Source of the DNA: Sporosarcina sp. FSL K6-2383
GTDB lineage: Bacteria; Bacillota; Bacilli; Bacillales_A; Planococcaceae
Direction of reading: 5' to 3'
Assembly: GCF_038618305.1 (NCBI RefSeq)
Contig: NZ_CP152017.1
Location: 3,600,001-3,664,000 of the forward strand
DNA length: 64,000 bases
Position numbers and translations under genes: made by a program. Positions 56,065-64,000 of the stretch are shown one piece after another. Each line of letters starts with the position of its first letter. Position 1 is the first letter of the stretch. The notes beneath the pieces are model-generated. The model made no database searches. It saw nothing but the letters and a program-made list of their open reading frames with translations, and had not been told where the DNA came from.

Positions 56065-56811
56065 TTGAAAAACTGGAAAATCTCTTTATGGCTCTTAGCA
56101 ACATATGCAGCCATGCATATGGGTAGTATCTTTTTAAGCCAAGGTTTGTTTGACTACTTCCCCTGGAATGAACAATATAGTGAAAAAGACATTGCCTATC
56201 GCGCAAGCGCTTGGGCATTGTTCATCAGCAATGCTCTTGCGGCCATTGTATTTTTGGCATTCATCTTTCGCAATAAAAAGTTCTTCCATATTTTCAAAGG
56301 AAAAAAATCTACAACCGGCAATGCGATTCTTTGGGGAATCATCGGTTTCTTCCTCGTTATGGGAGGACAAATGCTCGCTGGTATGATTGAAGGCTTGTTT
56401 GGCATCACGCCGGGGTCTGATAATACGGCTATACTCAGTGACATTGCAAAAGTATCCCCTATCATCATTCTTTCAATCGTCTTATTTGCACCATTCCTAG
56501 AAGAAATAGTGTTTAGACGCATTCTTTTTGGTGGAATTTATCAAAAAACAAATTTCTGGGTTGCCGCCATTGCCAGTGCCCTGATTTTTGCTGCAGTGCA
56601 TAACGAGCTTGAGCATCTTTTAGTCTACATGGCGCCCGGACTCATATTCTCTTATCTGTACTATCGAACCAAACGACTGCTGACACCAATGATTGCCCAC
56701 CTACTCATGAATGGCTTCGTCGTCATTGCCAATCTAAACCTCGAGAAACTTCAAAAATATCTCGAAGAGCTAGAAAGTTTAAAGCAAGGAATTATCATCT
56801 TTTTCCAATAA
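56065..56811 (+). CDS. CPBP-family intramembrane metalloprotease
   Basis: A 248-residue membrane protein with about seven helices. The CAAX-protease motifs are FLEEIVFRRILFG (EExxxR), AAVHNELEH and MIAHLLMNGF. It corresponds by place to B. subtilis YdiL. The TTG at 56065 follows AAAGGGTG. It is divergent from groESL and convergent with tatC. Confidence 0.88.
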   Translation: MKNWKISLWLLATYAAMHMGSIFLSQGLFDYFPWNEQYSEKDIAYRASAWALFISNALAAIVFLAFIFRNKKFFHIFKGKKSTTGNAILWGIIGFFLVMGGQMLAGMIEGLFGITPGSDNTAILSDIAKVSPIIILSIVLFAPFLEEIVFRRILFGGIYQKTNFWVAAIASALIFAAVHNELEHLLVYMAPGLIFSYLYYRTKRLLTPMIAHLLMNGFVVIANLNLEKLQKYLEELESLKQGIIIFFQ

Positions 56812-56853
56812 AAAAATCTTCCTTACCGAAATTTTCGGTTGGAAGACTTTTTT
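56811..56853. terminator. bidirectional terminator
   Basis: AATCTTCC-TACCGAAA pairs with TTTTCGGTTGGAAGA between the CPBP gene and tatC; both sides carry A/T runs. Confidence 0.85.
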
Positions 56854-57703
56854 ATTGTTGCTCCTGTTGACCCATCACTTCGTCAATTTGTCGCTGTTGC
56901 TCTGCACGAACTTCTTCTAACTGTCGCTCTCGCTCTGCCAGCTCTTCATCCGACTTCCGTTGCTTTTCTGCCTTCAAATATTTTCGATAGCCAAATTTGG
57001 ATATGAAAATACTGATTTCATAGAGCGCAAACAATGGAACGGTCACGAATAAGTGAGAAAACAAATCAGGCGGTGTAATAAAGGCTGCAATGACGAACAG
57101 TACGAAATAAGCATACTTTCGAATTTTCACCAATGTTGCCGGATCCAAAATACCAAGTCTTGTTAAAAATAGCAGGACAATCGGCAACTGGAAAACGATA
57201 CCGAATGGTATGAGTAATTGAAACAAGAATGAGAAATACTCATTAATGCCAATTGTTTGGGTAATGCCCAAATCTGACGATAAATTCACCATGAACTTCA
57301 TCACATATGGCAATAGTACAAAATAGGCAAACGAAATCCCCCCGACAAATAGGAAGAACGTGTACGGGATATAACTCAACGTTGCACGTCGTTCCGTTTC
57401 ATGTAACCCAGGCGAGATGAACGCCCATAACTGATACATAGTAACCGGTGAAACAATAATGACCGCAACAAAAATAATCACTTTCAAGTAGATCATAATA
57501 GGATCGAGCACACTGAATGCATTTAACGTAGTACCATCAACTAATCCGTCATGCTCCAAAAACTGAAATTGCAAAAATTGTATGATTGGCTTGGCGATGA
57601 AAAATCCGCCTATTATTGCAACAACAAAGAAAACGACGATTACCATCAGCCGTTTTCTAATTTCATCTATATGTTCAATGATTGTTAAGTTTTTTTCTGC
57701 CAT
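56852..57703 (-). CDS. tatC: twin-arginine translocase subunit TatC
   Basis: A 283-residue receptor subunit of the Tat folded-protein exporter with six helices. Family marks are HIDEIRKRLMVIVVFF near the start, SPVTMYQLWAFISPGLHETERR near residue 85 and FGIVFQLPIVLLFLTRLGI near 170. The last 40 residues form a Gln/Glu-rich coiled tail longer than usual. It follows tatA by 17 bases and matches the TatCy position of B. subtilis. Confidence 0.95.
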   Translation of the reverse strand: MAEKNLTIIEHIDEIRKRLMVIVVFFVVAIIGGFFIAKPIIQFLQFQFLEHDGLVDGTTLNAFSVLDPIMIYLKVIIFVAVIIVSPVTMYQLWAFISPGLHETERRATLSYIPYTFFLFVGGISFAYFVLLPYVMKFMVNLSSDLGITQTIGINEYFSFLFQLLIPFGIVFQLPIVLLFLTRLGILDPATLVKIRKYAYFVLFVIAAFITPPDLFSHLFVTVPLFALYEISIFISKFGYRKYLKAEKQRKSDEELAERERQLEEVRAEQQRQIDEVMGQQEQQ

Positions 57704-57720
57704 TGGACAAACATCCTAAC

Positions 57721-57945
57721 TTACTTCACTTCTTCTTTCTTAACTTCCACTTGCAATACTTCTGCTTTTTTGTCTTCTACTTTCTTTACGTCGTCATTTT
57801 CTACGAGACCTTTCGTCGCGTTTTTAAATTCACGCAATGAAGAACCGAACGCCTTCCCAATCTCAGGCAACTTCTTTGGACCGAAAACAAGCAACGCAAT
57901 AATTGCGATAATGACTAAACTCATTGGACCTGGCATCTCAGACAC
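57721..57945 (-). CDS. tatA: twin-arginine translocase subunit TatA
   Basis: A 74-residue pore subunit: one N-terminal helix (MSLVIIAIIALLVFGPKKLP), the hinge FGPKKLPEIGKAFGSSLREFK amphipathic helix, and a charged tail. It is of the TatAy kind, which works without TatB. Confidence 0.95.
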   Translation of the reverse strand: MSEMPGPMSLVIIAIIALLVFGPKKLPEIGKAFGSSLREFKNATKGLVENDDVKKVEDKKAEVLQVEVKKEEVK

Positions 57946-58030
57946 CTCCCTCGTAGTAGAAGGACTAAACCATCCCTCATTCTGCTATCCATTTTACACG
58001 AAAACAGCTTGTATTACTATTATTGGGCCA

Positions 58031-58681
58031 TTATAATTGTGAATTTTTGACGTCATTTTTCATGAAATAAATGAGTGTCTGTAACTCTACAGATAAATCA
58101 ATCGTATGGACACGCACTTCATCAGGTGCCGTCAAGCGGACTGGTGTAAAGTTCAAAATCCCTTTAATCCCTGCCTCCACCAGCTTATCGGTAACATCCT
58201 GCGCTACCCGTGATGGTACTGTCAGAATGACAAGATCAATGCCTAGTTCAACAATTTTTTCACTAATTGTATCTGGGTGAAACACAGGAATGCCACTCAA
58301 CATTTTTCCCCCTGCCGGAGCTTTTGGATCAAACGCTACGACAATACGTGTATTATGGTTTTTATGAAAATTATACTTTAAAAAAGCACTACCCAAACTG
58401 CCCACACCAATGAGTGCAACATCCGTTCCTTCATCCTGATCAAGAATCTGACGGAAAAATTCGACAAGATAATGCACATCATAGCCATATCCTTTGCGGC
58501 CAAGCGCCCCAAAATGGGAGAAGTCTCGCCGGATTGTTGCCGCATCAATTTTCATCGCTTCACTTAATTCACTTGAAGATACACGTTTCTTCCCTAAATT
58601 TGCGAAGTTTTGAAGAAATCTATAATAGAGAGGCAACCGCTTTGATGTCGCCTGTGGTATTTTTGGCGTTTCTTCTATCAT
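58031..58681 (-). CDS. rex: redox-sensing repressor Rex
   Basis: A 216-residue NADH/NAD-sensing repressor. The winged helix has [33 protein letters not shown], and the Rossmann part has [15 protein letters not shown]. It usually controls fermentation and respiration genes. It is divergent from the ABC-F gene. GGGAGG precedes the ATG. In B. subtilis moaC lies nearby; it is absent here. Confidence 0.95.
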   Translation of the reverse strand: MIEETPKIPQATSKRLPLYYRFLQNFANLGKKRVSSSELSEAMKIDAATIRRDFSHFGALGRKGYGYDVHYLVEFFRQILDQDEGTDVALIGVGSLGSAFLKYNFHKNHNTRIVVAFDPKAPAGGKMLSGIPVFHPDTISEKIVELGIDLVILTVPSRVAQDVTDKLVEAGIKGILNFTPVRLTAPDEVRVHTIDLSVELQTLIYFMKNDVKNSQL

Positions 58682-58839
58682 TGTATAGCCTCCCGAACCT
58701 ACTCATTCATTACAACCTGGCACAACAGCGGCCAAACATAAACCGATTCTATCGTACAGTAGATACAGAAGGTTGTAAAGTCGACCGTTGCACGCTTCGA
58801 GCCATTCCAGTAAACTAAAGTAGAATAGAGGTGTTCGAT

Positions 58840-60771
58840 ATGATTGTATTACAAGTGAACGGACTGACAAAATCATTCTCAGGAACCAATATATTAGAAA
58901 ATATTCGACTCGAAGTCCAACACCGTGACCGCGTTGCACTCGTTGGACGTAACGGAGCAGGCAAGTCGACACTTCTGAAAATAATTGCTGGTGAAATGAC
59001 AGCAGACTCAGGCGATTTAATTATCCCGAAAGACGTTAGAATTGGTTATCTTGAACAGCATAGTGGTATCGACTCTTCCTTGTCTGTCTGGCAAGAAATG
59101 ATGACCGTCTTCGAACCACTTCATAATATGGAAAGACGGCTACGGACACTTGAGGTGCAGATGGCTGACCCGGCTGTATACGACAACCCAACAGACTATG
59201 AACGGGTAATGTCAGAGTATGACGCCCTTCAAATCGAGTTCAAGGATTCTGGTGGCTATCAATATGAGTCAGACACGCGCTCCGTTCTACACGGTATGCG
59301 CTTTTATCCCGACGATTATGAAAAAAGCGTCAGCCTTCTATCTGGAGGCCAAAAGACACGCTTAGCACTTGCGAAAATGCTGCTTAGCAAGCCTGATCTT
59401 CTCATCCTTGATGAGCCGACAAACCATCTCGATATCGAAACGCTCGGCTGGCTGGAAAAATACCTCGTTTCTTATGAGGGTGCCATTTTAATTGTTTCAC
59501 ACGACCGCTATTTCCTGGATGAAATCGTGACAATCGTCTATGAAGTTTCTAGGCGTAAAGTGGCGAAGTATATAGGTAATTACAGTGCTTATCTCGACGA
59601 AAAATCGAAGAATTACGAACGTGATCAAAAGCTTTTTGAAAAGGACATGAGTGAGAAAGCGAAACTCGAAGATTTCGTCCAGCGCAACATTGCTCGTGCA
59701 TCGACTTCTAAAATGGCGAAGAGCCGTCGCAAACAGCTCGAACGGACAGACTGGATGGATTCGCCTGACGGAGACGAAAAATCAGCTAGCTTTAGCTTTT
59801 CAATTGACCGCCCGAGTGGTAATGATGTGTTAGCGCTCGACAATGTTGCGATTGGCTATAACGATACCCCTGTATCAACAGGCATCAACCTGCGTGTCTA
59901 CAAGCAAGACCGTATTGCTATCATCGGACCGAATGGCGTCGGCAAGTCAACATTGCTGAAAACACTCGTCAAAACAAATGAAGCCATTGCAGGCTTGATA
60001 CGTTATGGGACAAACGTTCAATTTGGTTATTATGATCAGGAACAAGCTACACTAATTGGGACTAGCACTGTTCTTCAGGAATTATGGAATGATTGGCCGA
60101 TGATGAATGAAAAAGATGTGCGCTCTGTGCTAGGTCGCTTTTTATTTACAGGCGAAGATGTGGATAAGCCCGTCACTTCCTTATCAGGTGGCGAAAAAGC
60201 ACGACTATCACTTGCTAAGCTAATGCTCGAAAAATCGAATACACTCGTTCTCGATGAGCCAACAAACCATCTGGACTTAGACAGCAAAGAAATTCTCGAA
60301 AATGCATTGGATGATTTCCCAGGTACACTCATCTTCGTATCACATGACCGTTACTTTATTAACCGTATCGCAACAAAAGTCATTGACATTAGTGCAACAG
60401 GTGCTGTCGAGTATCTCGGCGATTACGATTATTTTGTGGAGAAGAAGTTGGAACAGCAAGAGTTGCTTGACGAGGCGAATCTCACGAAAGCAACTACAAT
60501 ACCTTTACAAGGCAGAAAGAACGAAGAAGATAAAGAACTGAAAAAGCAGGAAAGAAAACTGACGAGGTCGATTGCAGAGCTTGAAGCGGAGCTATCCGGG
60601 TTAGACGAAGCGATAGCATCCCTGCAAGACGAACTTGTTACGCCTGAATATGCAGATGATCACGTGAAGCTAATGGAGCTACAAGCACAAATCGATGCAC
60701 ATCAGATGGATCATGATAACAAATCAGAAGATTGGTTGCTCCTTCAAGAAGAATTGGAATCCCTTTCTTAA
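58840..60771 (+). CDS. ABC-F family ATPase (YdiF type)
   Basis: A 643-residue ribosome-associated ATPase with two ATP domains and no membrane part. The first has GRNGAGKSTLLK, LLSGGQKTRLALAKMLL and LLILDEPTNHLDIETL; the second has GPNGVGKSTLLK, SLSGGEKARLSLAKLM and LVLDEPTNHLDLDS. A charged linker joins them, and the C-terminus is a coiled coil. The ATG at 58840 follows GAGGTG. Its place equals ydiF. Such proteins act on stalled ribosomes; this subtype is not a classic resistance factor. Confidence 0.92.
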   Translation: MIVLQVNGLTKSFSGTNILENIRLEVQHRDRVALVGRNGAGKSTLLKIIAGEMTADSGDLIIPKDVRIGYLEQHSGIDSSLSVWQEMMTVFEPLHNMERRLRTLEVQMADPAVYDNPTDYERVMSEYDALQIEFKDSGGYQYESDTRSVLHGMRFYPDDYEKSVSLLSGGQKTRLALAKMLLSKPDLLILDEPTNHLDIETLGWLEKYLVSYEGAILIVSHDRYFLDEIVTIVYEVSRRKVAKYIGNYSAYLDEKSKNYERDQKLFEKDMSEKAKLEDFVQRNIARASTSKMAKSRRKQLERTDWMDSPDGDEKSASFSFSIDRPSGNDVLALDNVAIGYNDTPVSTGINLRVYKQDRIAIIGPNGVGKSTLLKTLVKTNEAIAGLIRYGTNVQFGYYDQEQATLIGTSTVLQELWNDWPMMNEKDVRSVLGRFLFTGEDVDKPVTSLSGGEKARLSLAKLMLEKSNTLVLDEPTNHLDLDSKEILENALDDFPGTLIFVSHDRYFINRIATKVIDISATGAVEYLGDYDYFVEKKLEQQELLDEANLTKATTIPLQGRKNEEDKELKKQERKLTRSIAELEAELSGLDEAIASLQDELVTPEYADDHVKLMELQAQIDAHQMDHDNKSEDWLLLQEELESLS

Positions 60772-60785
60772 AGAGTAGTGATTTT

Positions 60786-60830
60786 AACGCACCACATCGA
60801 ATCGATAGCACCGATTCAATGTGGTGCGTT
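60786..60830 (+). terminator. terminator after the ABC-F gene
   Basis: AACGCACCACAT-GAATCG pairs with CGATTC-ATGTGGTGCGTT, 15 bases past the stop. Confidence 0.8.
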
Positions 60831-60902
60831 GTCGTTTCGGCTGTCGGAATATGATAGATAATCTTCAGCATTGTTTTTCTCGGGAAATTATTTCCCACAA
60901 TC

Positions 60903-61061
60903 TTATACACAATTAAAATGTTGATAGAATGGGATACAAACAATGTTATGCACATTATCCACAGGTTCTCTATTTTTTATACACAAAGTTATCCTGTCAT
61001 CAACGTTATGAAATGTACAATTTCATATGTTATGCACAACTTGTCCACAGATTGTGCATAA
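60903..61061. other. DnaA-box cluster
   Basis: Six perfect TTATNCACA boxes lie in 159 bases: 60903-60911 (A), 60946-60954 (G), 60955-60963 (C), 60977-60985 (A), 61030-61038 (G) and, reversed, 61053-61061. TTGTCCACA at 61041-61049 has one mismatch. The second and third abut. The cluster lies between the convergent ABC-F and tsaD genes. B. subtilis has DnaA-box clusters outside oriC that titrate DnaA, one of them near gcp (tsaD). No dnaA or dnaN is present here, so this is a titration cluster rather than the origin. Confidence 0.88.
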
Positions 61062-61110
61062 GTACGAATGTTCCCTCTTGACAACTCAGAAATTATTCCA
61101 ACATAAAAAC

Positions 61111-61141
61111 ACGAAAATTGTTGTTTAATGACAATTTTCGT
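61111..61141 (-). terminator. terminator of the tsaEB-rimI-tsaD operon
   Basis: ACGAAAATTGT pairs with ACAATTTTCGT, followed on the minus strand by GTTTTTAT. Confidence 0.8.
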
Positions 61142-61153
61142 ATTTACATTTAT

Positions 61154-62176
61154 TTATTGATTCCACGAAGCGAGTGGCATACCTGGCTTGCCATTCATCG
61201 AAAGATTTCCACGTATTCCATCTACAAACATCGCTGCTCCTGCGGCCGCAATCATGGCTGCATTATCTGTACAAAGAGTAATTGGTGGGACATAAAAGGG
61301 AATTTCCTCTTGCTTAAATGCCTGTTCTAGTGATGCACGCAAGCCTTTGTTTGCTGCAACACCACCAGCCGCAATCACTTGCTTCACCCCATACTCCTTC
61401 GCTGCCTTTAATGCTTTCGTCGTCAGCACCTCAACGACACTCGCCTGAAAGCCAGCTGCAACATGAGCTGGATTAATCTGTTCTCCACGCTGTTCAAGAT
61501 TATGTTTATAATTAATAACGGACGACTTAAGCCCACTAAAACTAAAATCATACGAATCTGACTCAAGCCACGCCCTTGGAAAAGATATTTCCGCATCACT
61601 TTCTGCCGCTAATCGGTCAATTTCTGGTCCACCAGGATAAGGAAGTCCAAGCACGCGAGCGACCTTATCGTAGGCTTCACCAGCAGCGTCATCTCGTGTC
61701 TCTCCAATAAGTTTGAATGACCCGTGTCGTTCCATTAGTACAAGCTCCGTATGCCCTCCAGAAACGATGAGTGCTAGCAACGGAAACTCCATTGGTTGCA
61801 TTAACTCATTCGCGTAAATATGACCCGCAATATGATGAACACCAACAATCGGCAAACCATTGGCAAAGGCAAAAGCTTTAGCTGCATTGACACCGATTAA
61901 TAATGCCCCTACTAGTCCTGGTCCTTCTGTTACAGCAACTGCATCCAGCTGTGCAGGAACTAATCCAGCTTCCGCAAGCGCTTCTTCAATGACCAACGTA
62001 ATCTGTTCTACATGATGTCTCGATGCTATTTCAGGCACAACACCACCAAATCGTTTCTGGCTTACAATTTGGGAAGCAACAACATTTGAAATAATCTCCG
62101 TTCCATTTTTTACAATGGAAGCAGCTGTTTCATCACAGCTTGTTTCAATCCCTAATATATAGTTATCTGTCATCAT
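61154..62176 (-). CDS. tsaD: tRNA threonylcarbamoyladenosine transferase subunit TsaD
   Basis: An about 340-residue protein of the Kae1/Qri7/TsaD family that adds threonylcarbamoyl to A37 of ANN-decoding tRNAs. It has [16 protein letters not shown], the metal-binding [13 protein letters not shown] and [13 protein letters not shown], and [15 protein letters not shown]. The start is one of two adjacent ATG codons overlapping the rimI stop. It works with TsaB and TsaE from the same operon. Confidence 0.97.
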   Translation of the reverse strand: MMTDNYILGIETSCDETAASIVKNGTEIISNVVASQIVSQKRFGGVVPEIASRHHVEQITLVIEEALAEAGLVPAQLDAVAVTEGPGLVGALLIGVNAAKAFAFANGLPIVGVHHIAGHIYANELMQPMEFPLLALIVSGGHTELVLMERHGSFKLIGETRDDAAGEAYDKVARVLGLPYPGGPEIDRLAAESDAEISFPRAWLESDSYDFSFSGLKSSVINYKHNLEQRGEQINPAHVAAGFQASVVEVLTTKALKAAKEYGVKQVIAAGGVAANKGLRASLEQAFKQEEIPFYVPPITLCTDNAAMIAAAGAAMFVDGIRGNLSMNGKPGMPLASWNQ

Positions 62177-62625
62177 TTGAACTCCACCCACATGACGAGC
62201 GCATCTTCATGGTCGTCTGTATAATAGTTTTTTCGTATTCCACCATCCTGGAAACCAAGCTTACGATACAAATTTTGTGCAGTATCATTCGTCAAGCGCA
62301 CTTCAAGCGTCATCAACCGAACTTCCATCTGTTCGCAAAGTGTCATTGCTTCCCTCATTAGGGCTTCACCAATCCCATTGCCCCGCATATGCGGACGTAC
62401 AGCTACATTCGTAATATGACACTCATCCAATACAATCCACATACCACAATGACCAATAACCTCTTGGCCATCGACTGCAACGACATAATGCGCATAGTCA
62501 TTCCCCGTCATCTCATGCTCAAAAACTTCCATCGTCCATGGTATCGCAAAAGACTCTTGCTCAATTTCCACAACGGCAGGAATATCTTCTATCGTCATTT
62601 TTCTATATTGAATATCTTTACTCAC
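62173..62625 (-). CDS. rimI: ribosomal-protein-alanine N-acetyltransferase
   Basis: A 150-residue GNAT acetyltransferase. The acetyl-CoA loop is [19 protein letters not shown], and [30 protein letters not shown] is the RimI-type closing block. It N-acetylates ribosomal protein S18 in other species. It overlaps tsaB and tsaD by a few bases, so the operon is translationally coupled. Confidence 0.94.
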   Translation of the reverse strand: MSKDIQYRKMTIEDIPAVVEIEQESFAIPWTMEVFEHEMTGNDYAHYVVAVDGQEVIGHCGMWIVLDECHITNVAVRPHMRGNGIGEALMREAMTLCEQMEVRLMTLEVRLTNDTAQNLYRKLGFQDGGIRKNYYTDDHEDALVMWVEFK

Positions 62626-63328
62626 TGGCTTTTTCCTTCCCCTGCTCTTTCAACCAATTCGCCTCTGCCTCGGCAATACGGCGATATTCTGGAACAAATG
62701 CATGTACATCTGTTTCTGGTGCCGACTGAGCTGCAATATAAATGAGTGAAGAAGCACGCGGCAAATTGAGATGGAGCGGCGCTATTTCGGCTCGTTCACC
62801 AAGTCGTTTAACAATCTGCTGTTCATGCATAGCCGTATCCTTCCCGACAAATAACAATGGACCTTCTTGCTTCTCCAACTGCTGGATTAATTCTTCTAAA
62901 GAATAATGACCATCCTCTATAACTTCCATCAGCTTTCCAGCATCCAAGCGATAAGCGCCTGCATAAACATTATTTCTTCTAGCATCGACAATTGGACAAA
63001 TTAAACCTGTAAAAAATAATGCATTAGTAGCCAATACCTTCAGGCTAGAAACACCAACGAGTGGTTTGCCAAGTGTCCAAGCCAATGTTTTCGCAATCGT
63101 CACACCTATACGCACACCTGTATAAGAACCCGGTCCTTCCGAAACAGCAATGGCATCAATATTTGCTGGTTCAAGTCCAGCCTTTGCCAGCAACTCTTCA
63201 ATAGCCGGCATTGCGCGTAATGAGTGGTTAACGGCCATTGCAGATATTTCCTCCACCAACAATTCTCCATCCCTCACAACCGCAACTGAAAGTGGTGTAT
63301 TAGCTGTATCTATCCCAAGCCAAATCAT
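62618..63328 (-). CDS. tsaB: tRNA threonylcarbamoyladenosine biosynthesis protein TsaB
   Basis: A 236-residue TsaD paralog without the metal site. It opens MIWLGIDTANTPLSVAVV and has AIAVSEGPGSYTGVRIGVTIAKTLAW. It scaffolds TsaD and TsaE. It overlaps tsaE by four bases. Confidence 0.95.
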   Translation of the reverse strand: MIWLGIDTANTPLSVAVVRDGELLVEEISAMAVNHSLRAMPAIEELLAKAGLEPANIDAIAVSEGPGSYTGVRIGVTIAKTLAWTLGKPLVGVSSLKVLATNALFFTGLICPIVDARRNNVYAGAYRLDAGKLMEVIEDGHYSLEELIQQLEKQEGPLLFVGKDTAMHEQQIVKRLGERAEIAPLHLNLPRASSLIYIAAQSAPETDVHAFVPEYRRIAEAEANWLKEQGKEKASE

Positions 63329-63777
63329 AAGAAAATCCCCTCACAAATCTTTTCATATCGTTCACCTATCGGCTTCAATGTAATCTTCCGCTGATTCCCG
63401 CCTCCATGAACGAGTCGAATTTCCAAACGGTCCGAGGGCAAATCCTCCTCAATCAAATGTGCCCATTCAATAACGGATATTGCATCCCCGTAAAACAATT
63501 CATCCCAACCAAGATCTTCATCACTATCAGCCAAACGGTAAACATCTAAGTGATTGAAAGGGTAATTCCCTTCATACTGCTTTAAAATCGTAAATGTTGG
63601 ACTATTAACCGTTCGAGTAACTCCTAAACCTCTCGCCAGCGCCTTTGTAAACGTCGTTTTACCAGCACCAAGATCACCCTCCAGAGTAAGTACATCCGGT
63701 GGTGAAAGAAGTGCAGCCAACTTTACCGCTAACTGCTCTGTTTCAGCAACAGAATTGACTTCAATTTCCCTAATCAT
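63325..63777 (-). CDS. tsaE: tRNA threonylcarbamoyladenosine biosynthesis ATPase TsaE
   Basis: A 150-residue P-loop ATPase: LEGDLGAGKTTFTKALARGLG, VNSPTFTILKQYEG and HLDVYRL. The ATG at 63777 follows AAAGGAAA. The longer frame to 63990 runs through the tRNA terminator and tRNA, and is not used. It is the first gene of the operon in this window; the tRNA gene with its own terminator lies upstream. Confidence 0.95.
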   Translation of the reverse strand: MIREIEVNSVAETEQLAVKLAALLSPPDVLTLEGDLGAGKTTFTKALARGLGVTRTVNSPTFTILKQYEGNYPFNHLDVYRLADSDEDLGWDELFYGDAISVIEWAHLIEEDLPSDRLEIRLVHGGGNQRKITLKPIGERYEKICEGIFL

Positions 63778-63881
63778 ACGATTTTTCCTTTCCACTGCTT
63801 TGCTATAGTGTACCGAAAATGGCGCCCATCGGAAAGTATAGATGCTTAATGCTCCATTTTCAGTCGTTGTTTGTAAGTAAC

Positions 63882-63921
63882 AAAAAAAACCGACTCTGGA
63901 ATAAATCCCTAGAATCGGTTT
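63882..63921 (-). terminator. terminator after tRNA-Asp
   Basis: On the minus strand AAACCGATTCT pairs with AGAGTCGGTTT and runs into eight T, directly below the tRNA end. Confidence 0.88.
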
Positions 63922-63937
63922 GTAAATTAAAATTAAA

Positions 63938-64000
63938 TGGCGGTCCCGACCGGGATCGAACCGGCGATCTCCTGCGTGACAGGCAGGCATGTTAACCGCT
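63938..64000 (-). tRNA. tRNA-Asp (GTC), 5' end cut by the window edge
   Basis: On the minus strand the anticodon arm CCTGCCTGTCACGCAGG carries anticodon GTC. The T arm has CCGGTTCGATCCCGG, and the 3' end reads GGGACCGCCA with the CCA encoded. The first bases lie beyond the window. Confidence 0.95.

Noticed and set aside
60903..61061. Chromosomal origin of replication
   Set aside because: DnaA boxes are dense, but there is no dnaA, dnaN or AT-rich unwinding region, and the gene order fits a tsaD-side cluster.

Overview
This window looks like a chromosome segment of a low-to-moderate G+C, endospore-forming member of the Bacillales, probably of the Sporosarcina/Lysinibacillus/Planococcaceae kind. 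The reasons are a spore-coat cluster (cotB-like, cotG-like, cotH), SigI/RsgI, a CIRCE-controlled groESL, strong Bacillus-type ribosome binding sites with many TTG/GTG starts, and a conserved order at the right end (groEL, groES, CPBP protease, tatC, tatA, rex, ABC-F, tsaD, rimI, tsaB, tsaE) that matches the ydi region of Bacillus subtilis. The genus assignment is inference.

Layout. 0-4.6 kb: a yitJ-type homocysteine methyltransferase/methylene-THF reductase under an S-box (SAM-I) riboswitch, then selD-mnmH for tRNA 2-selenouridine. 4.7-6.1 kb: an ArsB-like permease. 6.3-11.3 kb: spore-coat locus with three CotB-type proteins facing a tiny Ser/Gly/Lys-rich CotG-like protein, the CotH kinase and a SET-domain protein. 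12-21.4 kb: one long minus-strand sugar locus (ChvE-like binding protein, MmsA and MmsB, then a second binding protein, a YesM-type kinase, a YesN-type regulator and a third binding protein). 22.3-27.1 kb: polar amino-acid ABC transporter (SBP, permease, GlnQ) divergent from a GlnK/GlnL-like two-component pair. 27.2-38 kb: paired SMR pumps, a Ugp-like ABC operon carrying a PHP phosphoesterase and a HAD phosphatase next to a divergent DeoR regulator, a GH3 glycosidase and an AraC regulator. 39-48 kb: an IS1595-type insertion sequence and an oligopeptide-type ABC system with an apparently circularly permuted binding protein and enlarged permeases. 48-53 kb: sorbosone-dehydrogenase-like protein, a small membrane protein, and a secreted-protein/sigI/rsgI operon with a SigI-type promoter. 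53.8-64 kb: conserved housekeeping genes, a DnaA-box cluster beside tsaD, and a partial tRNA-Asp.

The least ordinary content is non-coding. A 620-700 bp element without convincing ORFs occurs three times (11.26-11.88, 21.57-22.25 and, inverted and interrupted, 38.99-41.46 kb). It has inverted termini; one copy is flanked by a perfect 15-bp direct repeat and another by a 10-bp one. It carries several hairpins whose stems vary by compensatory changes between copies. The third copy was later split by the 1,761-bp IS1595-like element, which has matching ends and an exact 8-bp target duplication and carries a SAP-domain passenger gene. A second, smaller hairpin repeat family occurs at about 13.1, 17.35 and 28.0 kb, with a fragment at 4.6 kb. 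All functional names are from reading the sequences; no database search was run.
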